NCBI GenBank assembly: GCA_963789355.1 | Contig: CAWBKK010000001.1 | Span: 62,001 to 126,000, forward strand | Source: Gaiellasilicea sp963789355 | GTDB taxonomy: Bacteria; Actinomycetota; Thermoleophilia; Gaiellales; Gaiellaceae | Direction: 5' to 3' | DNA length: 64,000 nucleotides | Shown: positions 26,090-34,111 of the stretch, piece after piece | Layout: each line of letters begins with the position of its first letter | Numbering within the stretch: the stretch's first letter is position 1 | Notes under the pieces: generated by a model | Told to the model about the DNA's origin: nothing | The model's input: the letters and a program-made list of their open reading frames with translations, nothing else | Databases searched by the model: none | Translations under genes and position numbers: made by a program

Positions 26090-27481
26090 TCAGACCGCGA
26101 TCAGCGTGCTCGCCGACGACTGGCGGTCGAGCACTCGGCTGAGCGCCTCGACGCACCTGTGATCGAACTTCGTGCCGGCGTCCTCCCGCAGGAGGGCGAT
26201 CGCGCTCTCGTGCAACCACGCGTCGCGATAGACGCGCTGCGAGCGGAGAGCGTCGTAGACGTCGCAGACCGCGAGCACGCGCGTACCCAGCGAGAGGACC
26301 GTGGATCCGTGCGGATAGCCGGTTCCGTCGAGCCGCTCGTGATGGTCGCGAACGAGGTTTCGGACGTGTGCCGAAAAGCCGAGCCGGCCGAGGAGGGCGT
26401 CACCCCAGACCGTGTGCTTCTGGACGAGCGCGTACTCGGCCTCGTCGAGGGCACCCGGCTTCTTCAGCACCTCGTCGGGGACGGAGAGCTTGCCGATGTC
26501 GTGCAGGAGGCCGCCGGTCGCAAGCTCCCGGAGCCGAGCGGGAGGCAGCCCGAGCTCCTCCCCCACCTCGACTGCCAAAAGGGCGACCCGGCGCGTGTGA
26601 CCCTCGGTGTACTCGTCCTTGGCCGCCAGCAGGCGGACGAGGCCCCCGACCTGCGAACCGAGGAAGGCCTCTTCGGCCGAGACGATCTCGGCACCGCGGA
26701 GGTCGCCGGCGAGCGGCCGGGAGGGCGAGGAACGGAACAGGTCGGCCGCGACAGGCGCGCCGACGAGCAGGACGCCCGCGACCTCGAGCCCGTGGCCGAG
26801 CCACCACGCGAGGTCGAGATAGCTCTGCGTCAGGGCGGGCACGAGCGCCCCGGCGAGCCAGACGAGGCCGATGAAGACGCCGAGGTCGGCGCGCCGGCGC
26901 GTCAGGAGCACCGTGTGCAGCGAGCGAAGGGCCAGGAGGCCGTAGAACGCGAGCCCGAGCACGAGCGTGGCGATCGCGGGGAGGCTGGCCGGCTCCGGAA
27001 CGGAGGGCACGAGCCCGGGCACCCAGAGCGCGAGCAGCCCCAGTGCGACGACGCCGACCATCAGAGCTGCCTGCAGCCAGAGCAGCGGAGCGACCGCGCG
27101 AGGGCTGCGCGTGGACGGCAGCGCCGAGAGCGCGAGGATGACCCCGCCGACGGGGAGCGTGGCCGCGCCGGTGAGGGCGACGACGCCGTTCATCTCGACG
27201 ATGAACCCTGGGCTCGCGAAGCCGTGGACGAGGAGGAGCGAGGCCATAACGGTGAATGCCGTGCCGACCAGGACCGCGCGTGCGTCGCCGCGCCGCCAGC
27301 CGCCGTAGGAGAGCGCGACGCCGGCGAGCGTCGCCAGCACGGAGGAGAGGACGACAGTCCAGAAGTGCGTTCCGCTCGACAGCATCACCTGCTGCGGGCT
27401 GACGAAGTGGATCAGGGCGGGCGGGACGATCGCGGTCGCGCCGCCGGCGAGGAGGAATGGCCTGAAGGTGTCGCGCCGCAC
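26090..27481 (-). CDS. Membrane protein with HD-GYP domain (cyclic-di-GMP phosphodiesterase type)
   Basis: A 463-residue protein. Residues 1 to about 250 hold seven or eight hydrophobic segments forming a membrane sensor region. The C-terminal half is an HD-GYP domain: GHTRRVALLAVEVGEELGL, the metal-binding HD in GGLLHDIGKLSVPDEVLKKPG, then HHERLDGTGYP (the GYP motif) and LAVCDVYDALRSQRVYR. This predicts hydrolysis of cyclic di-GMP in response to a membrane signal. GTG 27481 is chosen because the longer frame to 27547 would overlap the divergent carboxylase gene. No diguanylate cyclase is nearby. Confidence 0.9.
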   Translation of the reverse strand: MRRDTFRPFLLAGGATAIVPPALIHFVSPQQVMLSSGTHFWTVVLSSVLATLAGVALSYGGWRRGDARAVLVGTAFTVMASLLLVHGFASPGFIVEMNGVVALTGAATLPVGGVILALSALPSTRSPRAVAPLLWLQAALMVGVVALGLLALWVPGLVPSVPEPASLPAIATLVLGLAFYGLLALRSLHTVLLTRRRADLGVFIGLVWLAGALVPALTQSYLDLAWWLGHGLEVAGVLLVGAPVAADLFRSSPSRPLAGDLRGAEIVSAEEAFLGSQVGGLVRLLAAKDEYTEGHTRRVALLAVEVGEELGLPPARLRELATGGLLHDIGKLSVPDEVLKKPGALDEAEYALVQKHTVWGDALLGRLGFSAHVRNLVRDHHERLDGTGYPHGSTVLSLGTRVLAVCDVYDALRSQRVYRDAWLHESAIALLREDAGTKFDHRCVEALSRVLDRQSSASTLIAV

Positions 27482-27491
27482 GGGGCGGTTA

Positions 27492-27520
27492 TCGGCACTG
27501 GCTGGGCCGTTCGTTAGGCT
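27492..27520 (+). promoter_or_regulatory. Candidate promoter of the acyl-CoA carboxylase beta gene
   Basis: TCGGCA (27492-27497), 17-nt spacer, TAGGCT (27515-27520), then 6 nt to GTG 27527. The spacing and lack of a Shine-Dalgarno suggest a leaderless transcript. Confidence 0.45.
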
Positions 27521-27526
27521 GATCTC

Positions 27527-29083
27527 GTGGCACTCCTCACATCGCAACTCGAGCGCGGCGAGACGTTCGCTCGGCGCGCCGAGCGGATGGAGGCTCTGGT
27601 CGCGGAGTTGCGCGAGCGCACCGCCCTGGTCTCACGCGGTGGCGGCGAGAAAGCCGTCGAGCGCCACCGCTCGCGCGGGAAGCTGACGGCGCGCGAGCGG
27701 ATCGACCGGCTGATCGACCCCGGTACCGCCTTCCTCGAGCTCAACGCGCTCGCGGCCTGGGAGCTCTACGACGGCGCGGCTCCAGCGGCCGGGATCGTGA
27801 CCGGGATCGGCGTGGTCGAGGGGCAGGAGTGCATTGTCGTCGCGAACGACGCGACGGTGAAGGGCGGCTCCTACTTCCCGCTGACCGTGAAGAAGCACCT
27901 GCGCGCGCAGGAGGTGGCGGAGCAGAACCACCTCCCGTGCATCTACCTCGTCGACTCCGGCGGCGCCTTTCTGCCGCTTCAGGCCGAGGTGTTCCCCGAC
28001 CGTGAGCACTTCGGCCGGATCTTCTACAACCAGGCGCGCATGTCGGCCAAGGGGATCCCGCAGATCGCGGCGGTGATGGGATCGTGCACCGCCGGCGGCG
28101 CCTACGTGCCGGCGATGAGCGACGAGACGATCATCGTCCAGGGCACCGGCACGATCTTCATCGGCGGCCCGCCGCTCGTGAAGGCCGCGACCGGCCAGGA
28201 CGTGACCGCCGAGGAGCTCGGCGGCGCCGACGTGCACACGCGCCGGTCGGGCGTCGCGGACCACTACGCCACCTCGGACGAGCACGCGCTCGCGGTTGCG
28301 CGCCAGATCGTGCGCAACCTGCACCGGCGCAAGGAGCTGCCGTGGGACGTCGCGCCGCCCGAGCCGCCCGCGCTCGACCCGAACGACCTCCCCGGCCTCG
28401 TCCCCGAAGACTTCAAGCACGAGATGGACGCGCACGAGCTGATCGCACGGATCGTCGACGGCTCGCGTTTCGCCGAGTTCAAGGCGCTCTACGGCGAGAC
28501 GCTCGTCTGCGGGTTCGCCCGGATCGAGGGCTACCCCGTCGCGATCCTCGCGAACAAGGGCGTGCTCTTCGCCGAGTCGGCCCAGAAGGGCGCCCACTTC
28601 ATCGAGCTGGCGGCGAAGCGGAAGGTGCCGCTCGTCTTCCTCCAGAACATCACCGGCTTCATGGTCGGCAAGGAGTACGAGGAGGGCGGGATCGCCCGCG
28701 ACGGCGCCAAGCTCGTGACCGCGGTCGCCTGCGCCGACGTGCCGAAGTTCACCGTCGTCACCGGCGGCTCGTTCGGAGCCGGCAACTACGCGATGTGCGG
28801 CCGAGCGTACGGCCCGCGCCAGCTCTGGATGTGGCCGAACGCGCGGATCTCGGTCATGGGCGGCGAGCAGGCGGCGACGGTGCTGACCATGGTCGGCGAC
28901 GCCGACCCCGACGAGATCCGCGCCACGTACGAGGCCGAGGGGAACCCGTACTACTCGACCGCGCGACTGTGGGACGACGGGATCATCGACCCGCGCGACA
29001 CGCGGCGGGTGCTCGCCCTCGGGATCTCGGCGGCGCTGAACGCACCGGTCCCCGAGAGCACGTTCGGCATCTTCCGCATGTGA
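27527..29083 (+). CDS. Acyl-CoA carboxylase carboxyltransferase subunit (methylcrotonyl-CoA carboxylase beta type)
   Basis: A 518-residue carboxyltransferase that moves CO2 from carboxybiotin to an acyl-CoA. It shows the N- and C-terminal crotonase-like halves of the family: LVDSGGAFLPLQAEVFPDREHFGRIFYNQARMSA with SCTAGGAYVPAMSDE, and LQNITGFMVGKEYEEGGIARDGAK with GGSFGAGNYAMCGRAY. The sequence PLQAEVFPD and the FGIFRM end are typical of 3-methylcrotonyl-CoA carboxylase beta (MccB/LiuB). It would use the biotin carboxylase at 41.1 kb as partner. Start GTG 27527 lies 6 nt after a TAGGCT box. Two small unrelated genes follow in the same direction. Confidence 0.92.
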   Translation: MALLTSQLERGETFARRAERMEALVAELRERTALVSRGGGEKAVERHRSRGKLTARERIDRLIDPGTAFLELNALAAWELYDGAAPAAGIVTGIGVVEGQECIVVANDATVKGGSYFPLTVKKHLRAQEVAEQNHLPCIYLVDSGGAFLPLQAEVFPDREHFGRIFYNQARMSAKGIPQIAAVMGSCTAGGAYVPAMSDETIIVQGTGTIFIGGPPLVKAATGQDVTAEELGGADVHTRRSGVADHYATSDEHALAVARQIVRNLHRRKELPWDVAPPEPPALDPNDLPGLVPEDFKHEMDAHELIARIVDGSRFAEFKALYGETLVCGFARIEGYPVAILANKGVLFAESAQKGAHFIELAAKRKVPLVFLQNITGFMVGKEYEEGGIARDGAKLVTAVACADVPKFTVVTGGSFGAGNYAMCGRAYGPRQLWMWPNARISVMGGEQAATVLTMVGDADPDEIRATYEAEGNPYYSTARLWDDGIIDPRDTRRVLALGISAALNAPVPESTFGIFRM

Positions 29084-29099
29084 CGCAGAGGAGGAAACG

Positions 29100-29396
29100 A
29101 TGGTGGTGACGGAAGACCGTTTGCGGACGCTGCTCCGCATTGCGGAGAGCGCCCACGCAGCCTACGAGCAGGAGCGTGGCGAGCCCGACGACGACTGGCC
29201 GACGTGGTACGCGGCGTTCATCGTCAAGCGGCTGAACGAGGAGACCGACGAGGCCGCCTACGAGCTGCGGCTCGACGACGCTGAGCGCCGGCTGCTCGAG
29301 TCGGCGGTGCACTCCTACCTCGACGACTTCGGGCACGAGGAAGCCGACGTCCTGCGTCGCCTGAAGAACCTGCACGCCAAGATCCGCGACGCGTAA
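29100..29396 (+). CDS. Small acidic hypothetical protein
   Basis: A 98-residue, mostly helical, acidic protein (pattern LLRIAESAHAAYEQERGEPDDDWPTWYAAFIVKRL). GAGGAAAC lies just upstream of ATG 29100, 17 nt after the carboxylase stop, and its TAA stop overlaps the next start (TAATG). I recognise no family. The tight coupling suggests that it and the next gene belong to the carboxylase operon. Confidence 0.72.
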   Translation: MVVTEDRLRTLLRIAESAHAAYEQERGEPDDDWPTWYAAFIVKRLNEETDEAAYELRLDDAERRLLESAVHSYLDDFGHEEADVLRRLKNLHAKIRDA

Positions 29397-29725
29397 TGGT
29401 CGTCCGGATCGTGCTCTGGAACCTCGGCGACTCGAAGACGACGATCGAGGAGCTACGCCGCTACCTCCGCGACGAAGCGGTCGACGACTTCACCGAGGTC
29501 GACGGCCTGCGCTTCAAGGCCTGGATCTCCGATCCGGCGGGGGAGCGCTGGGGCGCCTTCTACCTGTTCGAGACGGTCGAGGCGGCCGAGCAGCCCCTCC
29601 CAGGTCGCGCACGTGAGCTGATCGGGAAGGACCCCGACCTCAGCGAGCTCTTCGATCTCGAGGCGACGGTCGAGGGCCGGTACGCGGACGAGGAGCTCTC
29701 CCGGCTCGGACTCGCATTCGAGTGA
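29396..29725 (+). CDS. YdhR-like dimeric alpha/beta-barrel protein (putative monooxygenase)
   Basis: A 109-residue protein with the pattern of the ferredoxin-like dimeric alpha/beta barrel group: a beta strand (VRIVLWNL), helix, strand (GLRFKAWISDPAGERWGAFYLFET) and a C-terminal helix. It resembles YdhR-type proteins whose enzymatic role is unproven. ATG 29396 overlaps the previous stop. A cofactor-free monooxygenase or ligand-binding role is possible; no active-site residue can be claimed. It is convergent with the secreted Ig-like gene. Confidence 0.65.
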   Translation: MVVRIVLWNLGDSKTTIEELRRYLRDEAVDDFTEVDGLRFKAWISDPAGERWGAFYLFETVEAAEQPLPGRARELIGKDPDLSELFDLEATVEGRYADEELSRLGLAFE

Positions 29726-29737
29726 GCGAGAGCGAGA

Positions 29738-31531
29738 TCAGCGTCTGACGGTGAACGTGCTCGATCCCAGCACGCGCCCGTAGGTCGGCCGCTCGCGGCT
29801 GCCTCGAGCGCCCCAGACGTACCAGCGGTAGAGGCCGGGCGTGAGCTGCTGTTTCCTGCCCGCGTAGCGCCACGTCCGTCCGAGCCGGAGCGTGGCCGCG
29901 CGAGGCCAGCTGCTCAGGACCTTGACGCCGTTCCGGAAGAGCTGGACGTTGTAGAAGGTCGCACCGGCTGCCGGTCTCCAGCGAAGCAGCGGTGCGGCGC
30001 GCACGACGGCCCCCGCAGCGGGACTGTAGAGCGCCGCCCGTTGGAGCGCACCAGTCGTGACCGCCTTCCGAGAGGCATTCCCGGCCACGTCCGCGACGAT
30101 GATCTCGTACCGGTAGCGAACACCGGCGCGAACGGTCCTGTCGACGAAGGCGACGCCCTTCCCCCGGTAGACGTTTGTGGTGCGCGCGCCGTTGATGCCG
30201 GGCGAGCGCATCAGCTCGACGGTGACGACGTCCTCGGCCCGTTCCCAGCCGATCCGCGCAACACCGTTGTCGAGCTCCGCCTTGACGCGCGCGAGCTTCG
30301 GTGCTGTTGCGTCGTACGGGAAGGCGTGTCCTGCCTCGGCGGCGTTCCCGGCCCGGTCCCGACATGAGCCGACGACGGCAGCCTGCGCCAGGTCTGGGCC
30401 GGCATAGCGAACGGGCGCCGTGCAGGAGGCCACCCCGGAGGTGAGGTCCGTGCCGGCGAAACTGACAGTCAGCGGCTTGCGGTACCAGCCGCGGGCGTCG
30501 GGCTGCCGTTCCGGCGCCGGCGTCACAGCCGGCGCGGTGGCGTCGTACTTGATCGCGACGCTCGCAGCAGCCGTGTTGCCCGCGACGTCGGAGCACGTGC
30601 CCGAGATGGCCGCGGACGCGCTGTCGACGCCGTTGTACGTCCCGCCGCTGCAACCCGCGATTCCGGAGCCGGCATCCTGGCCGCCGAACGACGCCGAGAC
30701 CGGATGGTTGAACCAGCCGTCCGAGTCCGGCGCCCGAGCCAGCGATGCGGAAAGGCCGGTCGGCGCGGTCTTGTCGATCTTGATCACGAGCGGACTCGGA
30801 GGGCTCACGACGGTGCCCCACGTGAACTGGGTCGTGCACTGGCGCGTCGTCGTACCTTCGGTGACGATCTGATCGGCCAGCGGACACGTCGAGGATATGA
30901 GGTCGCCGTTGTCGACGACGGTCCACTTGATCGTGACATTGCTCCTGTACCAGCCGTTCGCGCCGGCGGTGCCCGTCACGGTGTAGGTCACCGGAGACGG
31001 TGCGCCGTGAGCGGCCGGTGCGGCGAGCACCAGCAGCCCGAGCGCGGCGAGGAGCAGGTGGCGCCGCGCAGCGACGAGAACGACCGCGCCGCCGAGCGCG
31101 ACGAGGAGGAGCGCGACCCCGCCCAGCACCAGCAAGCCGCGATCGGGAAGCTCCTTCGCGACGATCAGGCTCGCGAGCGGAACCGGGCCGCGGTCGTGTG
31201 GCTGCGGGCGGGCGGGCGCGACGACGACTCGCTTCCGAGCAACGGGCGTCCGCTTCGGCTTTGCCTTCACCACCGGCGTCACGGCAGGCGCGGCCGCAGG
31301 CGTCGGCGTGCTGCGCACGACCGGCGCGGGCCTCGGGACCGGCGCTCGCCGCACCGGCGCGGGCTGCGTCCGGGCCACCGGCGGCGCCTCGGGCGCGACT
31401 GCGAGCGGCGGTGGATCGGGTGTCGGCGCCGCCGCGGCCGCGGATCCGGCGAGGACAGCGCACACGAGGACTGCACCTCCGCCCGGAGTGCTCATGCGCC
31501 GCAGCAACGACCGTGTTCCCTGTCGTGCCAT
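29738..31531 (-). CDS. Secreted/cell-surface protein with Ig-like repeats and Pro-rich stalk
   Basis: A 597-residue protein. Residues 1-36 form a signal-like segment, 37-110 a Pro/Ala/Lys-rich stalk, 130-150 a strong membrane helix (LLVLGGVALLLVALGGAVVLV), directly followed by a second signal-like stretch (RRHLLLAALGLLVLAAPAAHGA). After this come three repeated modules with the pattern GWYRSNVTIKW / GWFNHPVSASF / GWYRKPLTVSF, each with a D-x-AGN-type loop, then fibronectin-like beta domains to the end. The double leader is odd and may mark the fusion of two genes. The N-terminal half could be membrane-anchored and the rest exposed. A TTGACA-N17-TAGCGT promoter lies upstream. Function unknown; adhesion or wall binding is plausible. 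Confidence 0.85.
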   Translation of the reverse strand: MARQGTRSLLRRMSTPGGGAVLVCAVLAGSAAAAAPTPDPPPLAVAPEAPPVARTQPAPVRRAPVPRPAPVVRSTPTPAAAPAVTPVVKAKPKRTPVARKRVVVAPARPQPHDRGPVPLASLIVAKELPDRGLLVLGGVALLLVALGGAVVLVAARRHLLLAALGLLVLAAPAAHGAPSPVTYTVTGTAGANGWYRSNVTIKWTVVDNGDLISSTCPLADQIVTEGTTTRQCTTQFTWGTVVSPPSPLVIKIDKTAPTGLSASLARAPDSDGWFNHPVSASFGGQDAGSGIAGCSGGTYNGVDSASAAISGTCSDVAGNTAAASVAIKYDATAPAVTPAPERQPDARGWYRKPLTVSFAGTDLTSGVASCTAPVRYAGPDLAQAAVVGSCRDRAGNAAEAGHAFPYDATAPKLARVKAELDNGVARIGWERAEDVVTVELMRSPGINGARTTNVYRGKGVAFVDRTVRAGVRYRYEIIVADVAGNASRKAVTTGALQRAALYSPAAGAVVRAAPLLRWRPAAGATFYNVQLFRNGVKVLSSWPRAATLRLGRTWRYAGRKQQLTPGLYRWYVWGARGSRERPTYGRVLGSSTFTVRR

Positions 31532-31558
31532 ATCCCCCCGATCTCCGGGCTCCCTTCG

Positions 31559-31587
31559 ACGCTACTTCGGTTTCCGAGATGTGTCAA
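31559..31587 (-). promoter_or_regulatory. Promoter of the Ig-like surface protein gene
   Basis: On the minus strand: TTGACA (31582-31587), exact 17-nt spacer, TAGCGT (31559-31564), about 27 nt before ATG 31531. This is the best sigma-A-type -35/-10 pair seen in the window. Confidence 0.65.
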
Positions 31588-31646
31588 CGAGGCGGCCCGC
31601 CCCGACAGGCCGGTCCGGAGCCGGCCTGCGGGGCGATGCCTGTCAT

Positions 31647-34034
31647 CTAGATGGCGTGTGACCTCCCCGTTGGGTTCCACCCGGCGAGCTGAAGTGCAGC
31701 CGACAGGCCGATCGCGTGCTGGTGGTTCTTCGCCGACTGGCCGTTCGCCTGAATCCCGCCACCGGACTGATCCTGGTCCGCGTCCTGCAGGAGCGCGTTC
31801 AGGTTCAGCGCCTTCGCTGACGAGCTGACGTCGTTCGACTGGTCGACCGAGCCGCCGGAGCCATGGCTACCGACGCCCACGGGCGTGTTCGTGTTGCCGC
31901 CCGTCGGGCAGCCGCACTTGTCCCGTCCGAAGGCCTGGATGGCCAGCGAACCGGCGAGCGCGCCCTGCTCGTTCTTCGCTTCTTGGCCGAGCGCCTGGAT
32001 CCCAATCGCCGCTTTCTCGGTTGAACCATGGCAACCGCACTCCGTGCTGCGGCCGCCCTGATCCTGGTCGGCGTCCTGCTTGGTCAGGTTGAGATTCAGC
32101 GCCGTCGCTTCCGACTCGACGCTGTTCGACTGCGAGACATCCCCGCCGTCGTCCTTCTTGTCGTCCTTCTTGTCGCCTTTCCTGTCGCTCTTCTTGTCGT
32201 CCTTGCTGTCGACCGCGACCGGGCTGTTGTGGTTCGAGGCGCCATGCTGCAACGCCGCCGAAAGCCCGATCGCCGCCTGCTCGTTCTTCGCCGACTGGCC
32301 GATCGCCTGGATGGCGATCTCCTGCCCGCCGGACTGCTCCTGCTCCGCGTCCTGTCCGAGCGCGTTCAGGTTCGCAGCCGTGGCGTCGGAGTCGACGCTG
32401 TTCTCCTGGGCGACGTCGCCGTCGTCACCCTTGCTGTCCACCCGCACCGGCGTGTTCCGGTTCGAGGCGCCGAACTGCAGCGCTGCCGACAGGGCCAGCG
32501 CCTCCTGCTCGTTCTCGGCCTCCTGGCCGATTGCCTGAGTGCCACCCGAGCCGGACTGATCCTGATCGGCGTCCTGCTTCGTCAGGTTGCCGTTCAGCGC
32601 CTTCGCCTCCGATTCGACGCTGTTCGACTGCTCGACCGAGCCGCCGTCGCCGTAGCTGTCCACCCGCACGGGAGCGTTCGTGTTCCCGCTCGAGCCACAG
32701 CCGCAGCGGTCGCGGCCGCCGGACTGGGCCGCGAATGACGCTGCGGCTGCCGACTGGTCGTTCTCGGCCTCCTGGCCGATCGCCTGCGTGCCACCGGAGC
32801 CACAACGACAGTCGCCGCTCCACTCCTGCTCGGCCTCCTGGCCGGTCAGGTTCCCGTTCAGCGCCTTCGCCTCCGATTCGACGCTGTTTTCCTGGGAGAC
32901 GTCGCCGTCGTCGCCCTTGCTGTCGACGCGAACCGGGGTGTTCGTGTTGCTCGCACCGGACTGGAGTGCCACCGACAGTGCGCCGGCGGCCTGCTCGTTC
33001 TCGGCCTCCTGGCCGATCGCCTGGGTGCCACCGGACGCGCAGCCGCACTCACCCCGGCCGGCCTGCGCCTGATCCGCGTCCTGCTTCGTCACGTTCAGGT
33101 TGCCGGCCTTCGCCTCTGAGGCGACGCTGTTCGACTGCGAGACGTCGCCGCCTTCACCGTCGCTCAGGACGCGCACTGGGATGTTCCGGTTCGTCGCGCC
33201 GTCCTGCTTGGCCGCGGACAGGGCGGTTGCCGACTGGTCGTTGTCAGCGTCCTGCCCGATTGCCTGCGTGCCACCCGATCCACCCTGCGCCTGATCGGCG
33301 TCCTGCCCGGTCAGGTTCAGGTTGCCTGCCTTCGCCGCCGAGGCGACGTCGTTCGACTGCTCGACGTCGCCGTCGTCGCCCTTGCTGAGCACGCGCACGG
33401 AGATGTTCGTGTTCTCCGCGCCCGTCTGCTCGGCGGCCGAGGCTGCAGCTGCATGCTGCTCGCTCTCCGCCTCCTGGCCGACGGCCTGGGTGCCGGAACC
33501 GCCCGCCGCAGCCTGCTCGGCGGACTGGCCGGTGCCGTTCGCATTCGCCGCCGTCGCGTTCGAGCCGACGGTGTTCGACTGCGTGACGTTGCCGTTGTCG
33601 CCCGGGCTCAGAACCCGGACGGGGATGTTCTTGTTGCTCGCGCCGGACTGCGACGCGTACGACAGCGCGGTTGCGGCCTGGCTGCTGTCAGCCTCCTGGC
33701 CCAAGGCCTGCGTGCCGCCGCTGCACCCGCACGAGCCGCTCTGCGTCTGCTCGGCCGACTGCCCGGTGACGTTCGCGTTCGCCGCCGTCGCGTTCGAGCT
33801 GACGGTGTTCGACTGCGTGACGTCGCCGTTGTCGCCCGGGCTGAGGACGCGAACGGAGATGTTCGTGTTGGTCGGTTGACTCTGGGAGGCGCCGGACTGC
33901 GCGCCCGCCGCCTGGGCACCGGCAGCGGCCTGCGCTGCCAGCTCCAAGGCTGAGTCACCCGGTGCTGCCGTCGCCTGGCCCGCGGCTACGAGTAGCCCGA
34001 GCGCTGCGGCGACGACCGCAAGGATGCGTCTCAT
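31647..34034 (-). CDS. Secreted Q/N-rich protein with nine tandem repeats
   Basis: A 795-residue protein of no family I can name. It has a signal peptide (MRRILAVVAAALGLLVAAGQATAA) and nine repeats of roughly 70-110 residues. Each contains a box of the form N-x-N-x-x-V-R-V-x-S-x-G-D-x-G-D-V-x-Q-S-N, a stretch with N-x-N-x-T-x-Q-x-A-x-Q, then GTQAIGQEAENEQ and an Ala-rich segment ending SG. Several repeats insert a CGC or CRC motif. The regular Q and N ladder resembles curlin-type beta-solenoid or amyloid repeats, though it is not the curli consensus. ATG 34034 has GGAAGGAG upstream. It lies 77 nt after the Trp-rich protein gene, which shares the box; the two are likely cotranscribed. An extracellular fibre or coat component is the best inference. 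Confidence 0.88.
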   Translation of the reverse strand: MRRILAVVAAALGLLVAAGQATAAPGDSALELAAQAAAGAQAAGAQSGASQSQPTNTNISVRVLSPGDNGDVTQSNTVSSNATAANANVTGQSAEQTQSGSCGCSGGTQALGQEADSSQAATALSYASQSGASNKNIPVRVLSPGDNGNVTQSNTVGSNATAANANGTGQSAEQAAAGGSGTQAVGQEAESEQHAAAASAAEQTGAENTNISVRVLSKGDDGDVEQSNDVASAAKAGNLNLTGQDADQAQGGSGGTQAIGQDADNDQSATALSAAKQDGATNRNIPVRVLSDGEGGDVSQSNSVASEAKAGNLNVTKQDADQAQAGRGECGCASGGTQAIGQEAENEQAAGALSVALQSGASNTNTPVRVDSKGDDGDVSQENSVESEAKALNGNLTGQEAEQEWSGDCRCGSGGTQAIGQEAENDQSAAAASFAAQSGGRDRCGCGSSGNTNAPVRVDSYGDGGSVEQSNSVESEAKALNGNLTKQDADQDQSGSGGTQAIGQEAENEQEALALSAALQFGASNRNTPVRVDSKGDDGDVAQENSVDSDATAANLNALGQDAEQEQSGGQEIAIQAIGQSAKNEQAAIGLSAALQHGASNHNSPVAVDSKDDKKSDRKGDKKDDKKDDGGDVSQSNSVESEATALNLNLTKQDADQDQGGRSTECGCHGSTEKAAIGIQALGQEAKNEQGALAGSLAIQAFGRDKCGCPTGGNTNTPVGVGSHGSGGSVDQSNDVSSSAKALNLNALLQDADQDQSGGGIQANGQSAKNHQHAIGLSAALQLAGWNPTGRSHAI
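31690..33880 (-). repeat. Nine imperfect protein-coding tandem repeats (Q/N box repeats)
   Basis: Nine in-frame repeats of about 210-330 nt encode the Q/N-rich modules. Unit length differs by insertion of Cys-containing loops and, in the eighth unit, a Lys/Asp-rich stretch (SKDDKKSDRKGDKKDDKKDD). Repeats 3-7 are most alike. Confidence 0.8.
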
Positions 34035-34111
34035 CGATCCTTCTCCTTCCAAGCTGTTGCGTGTCTGAGCGGACGCGACCTCGTCCGCCGGAATCGCGAG
34101 AGCAGGAAGGA

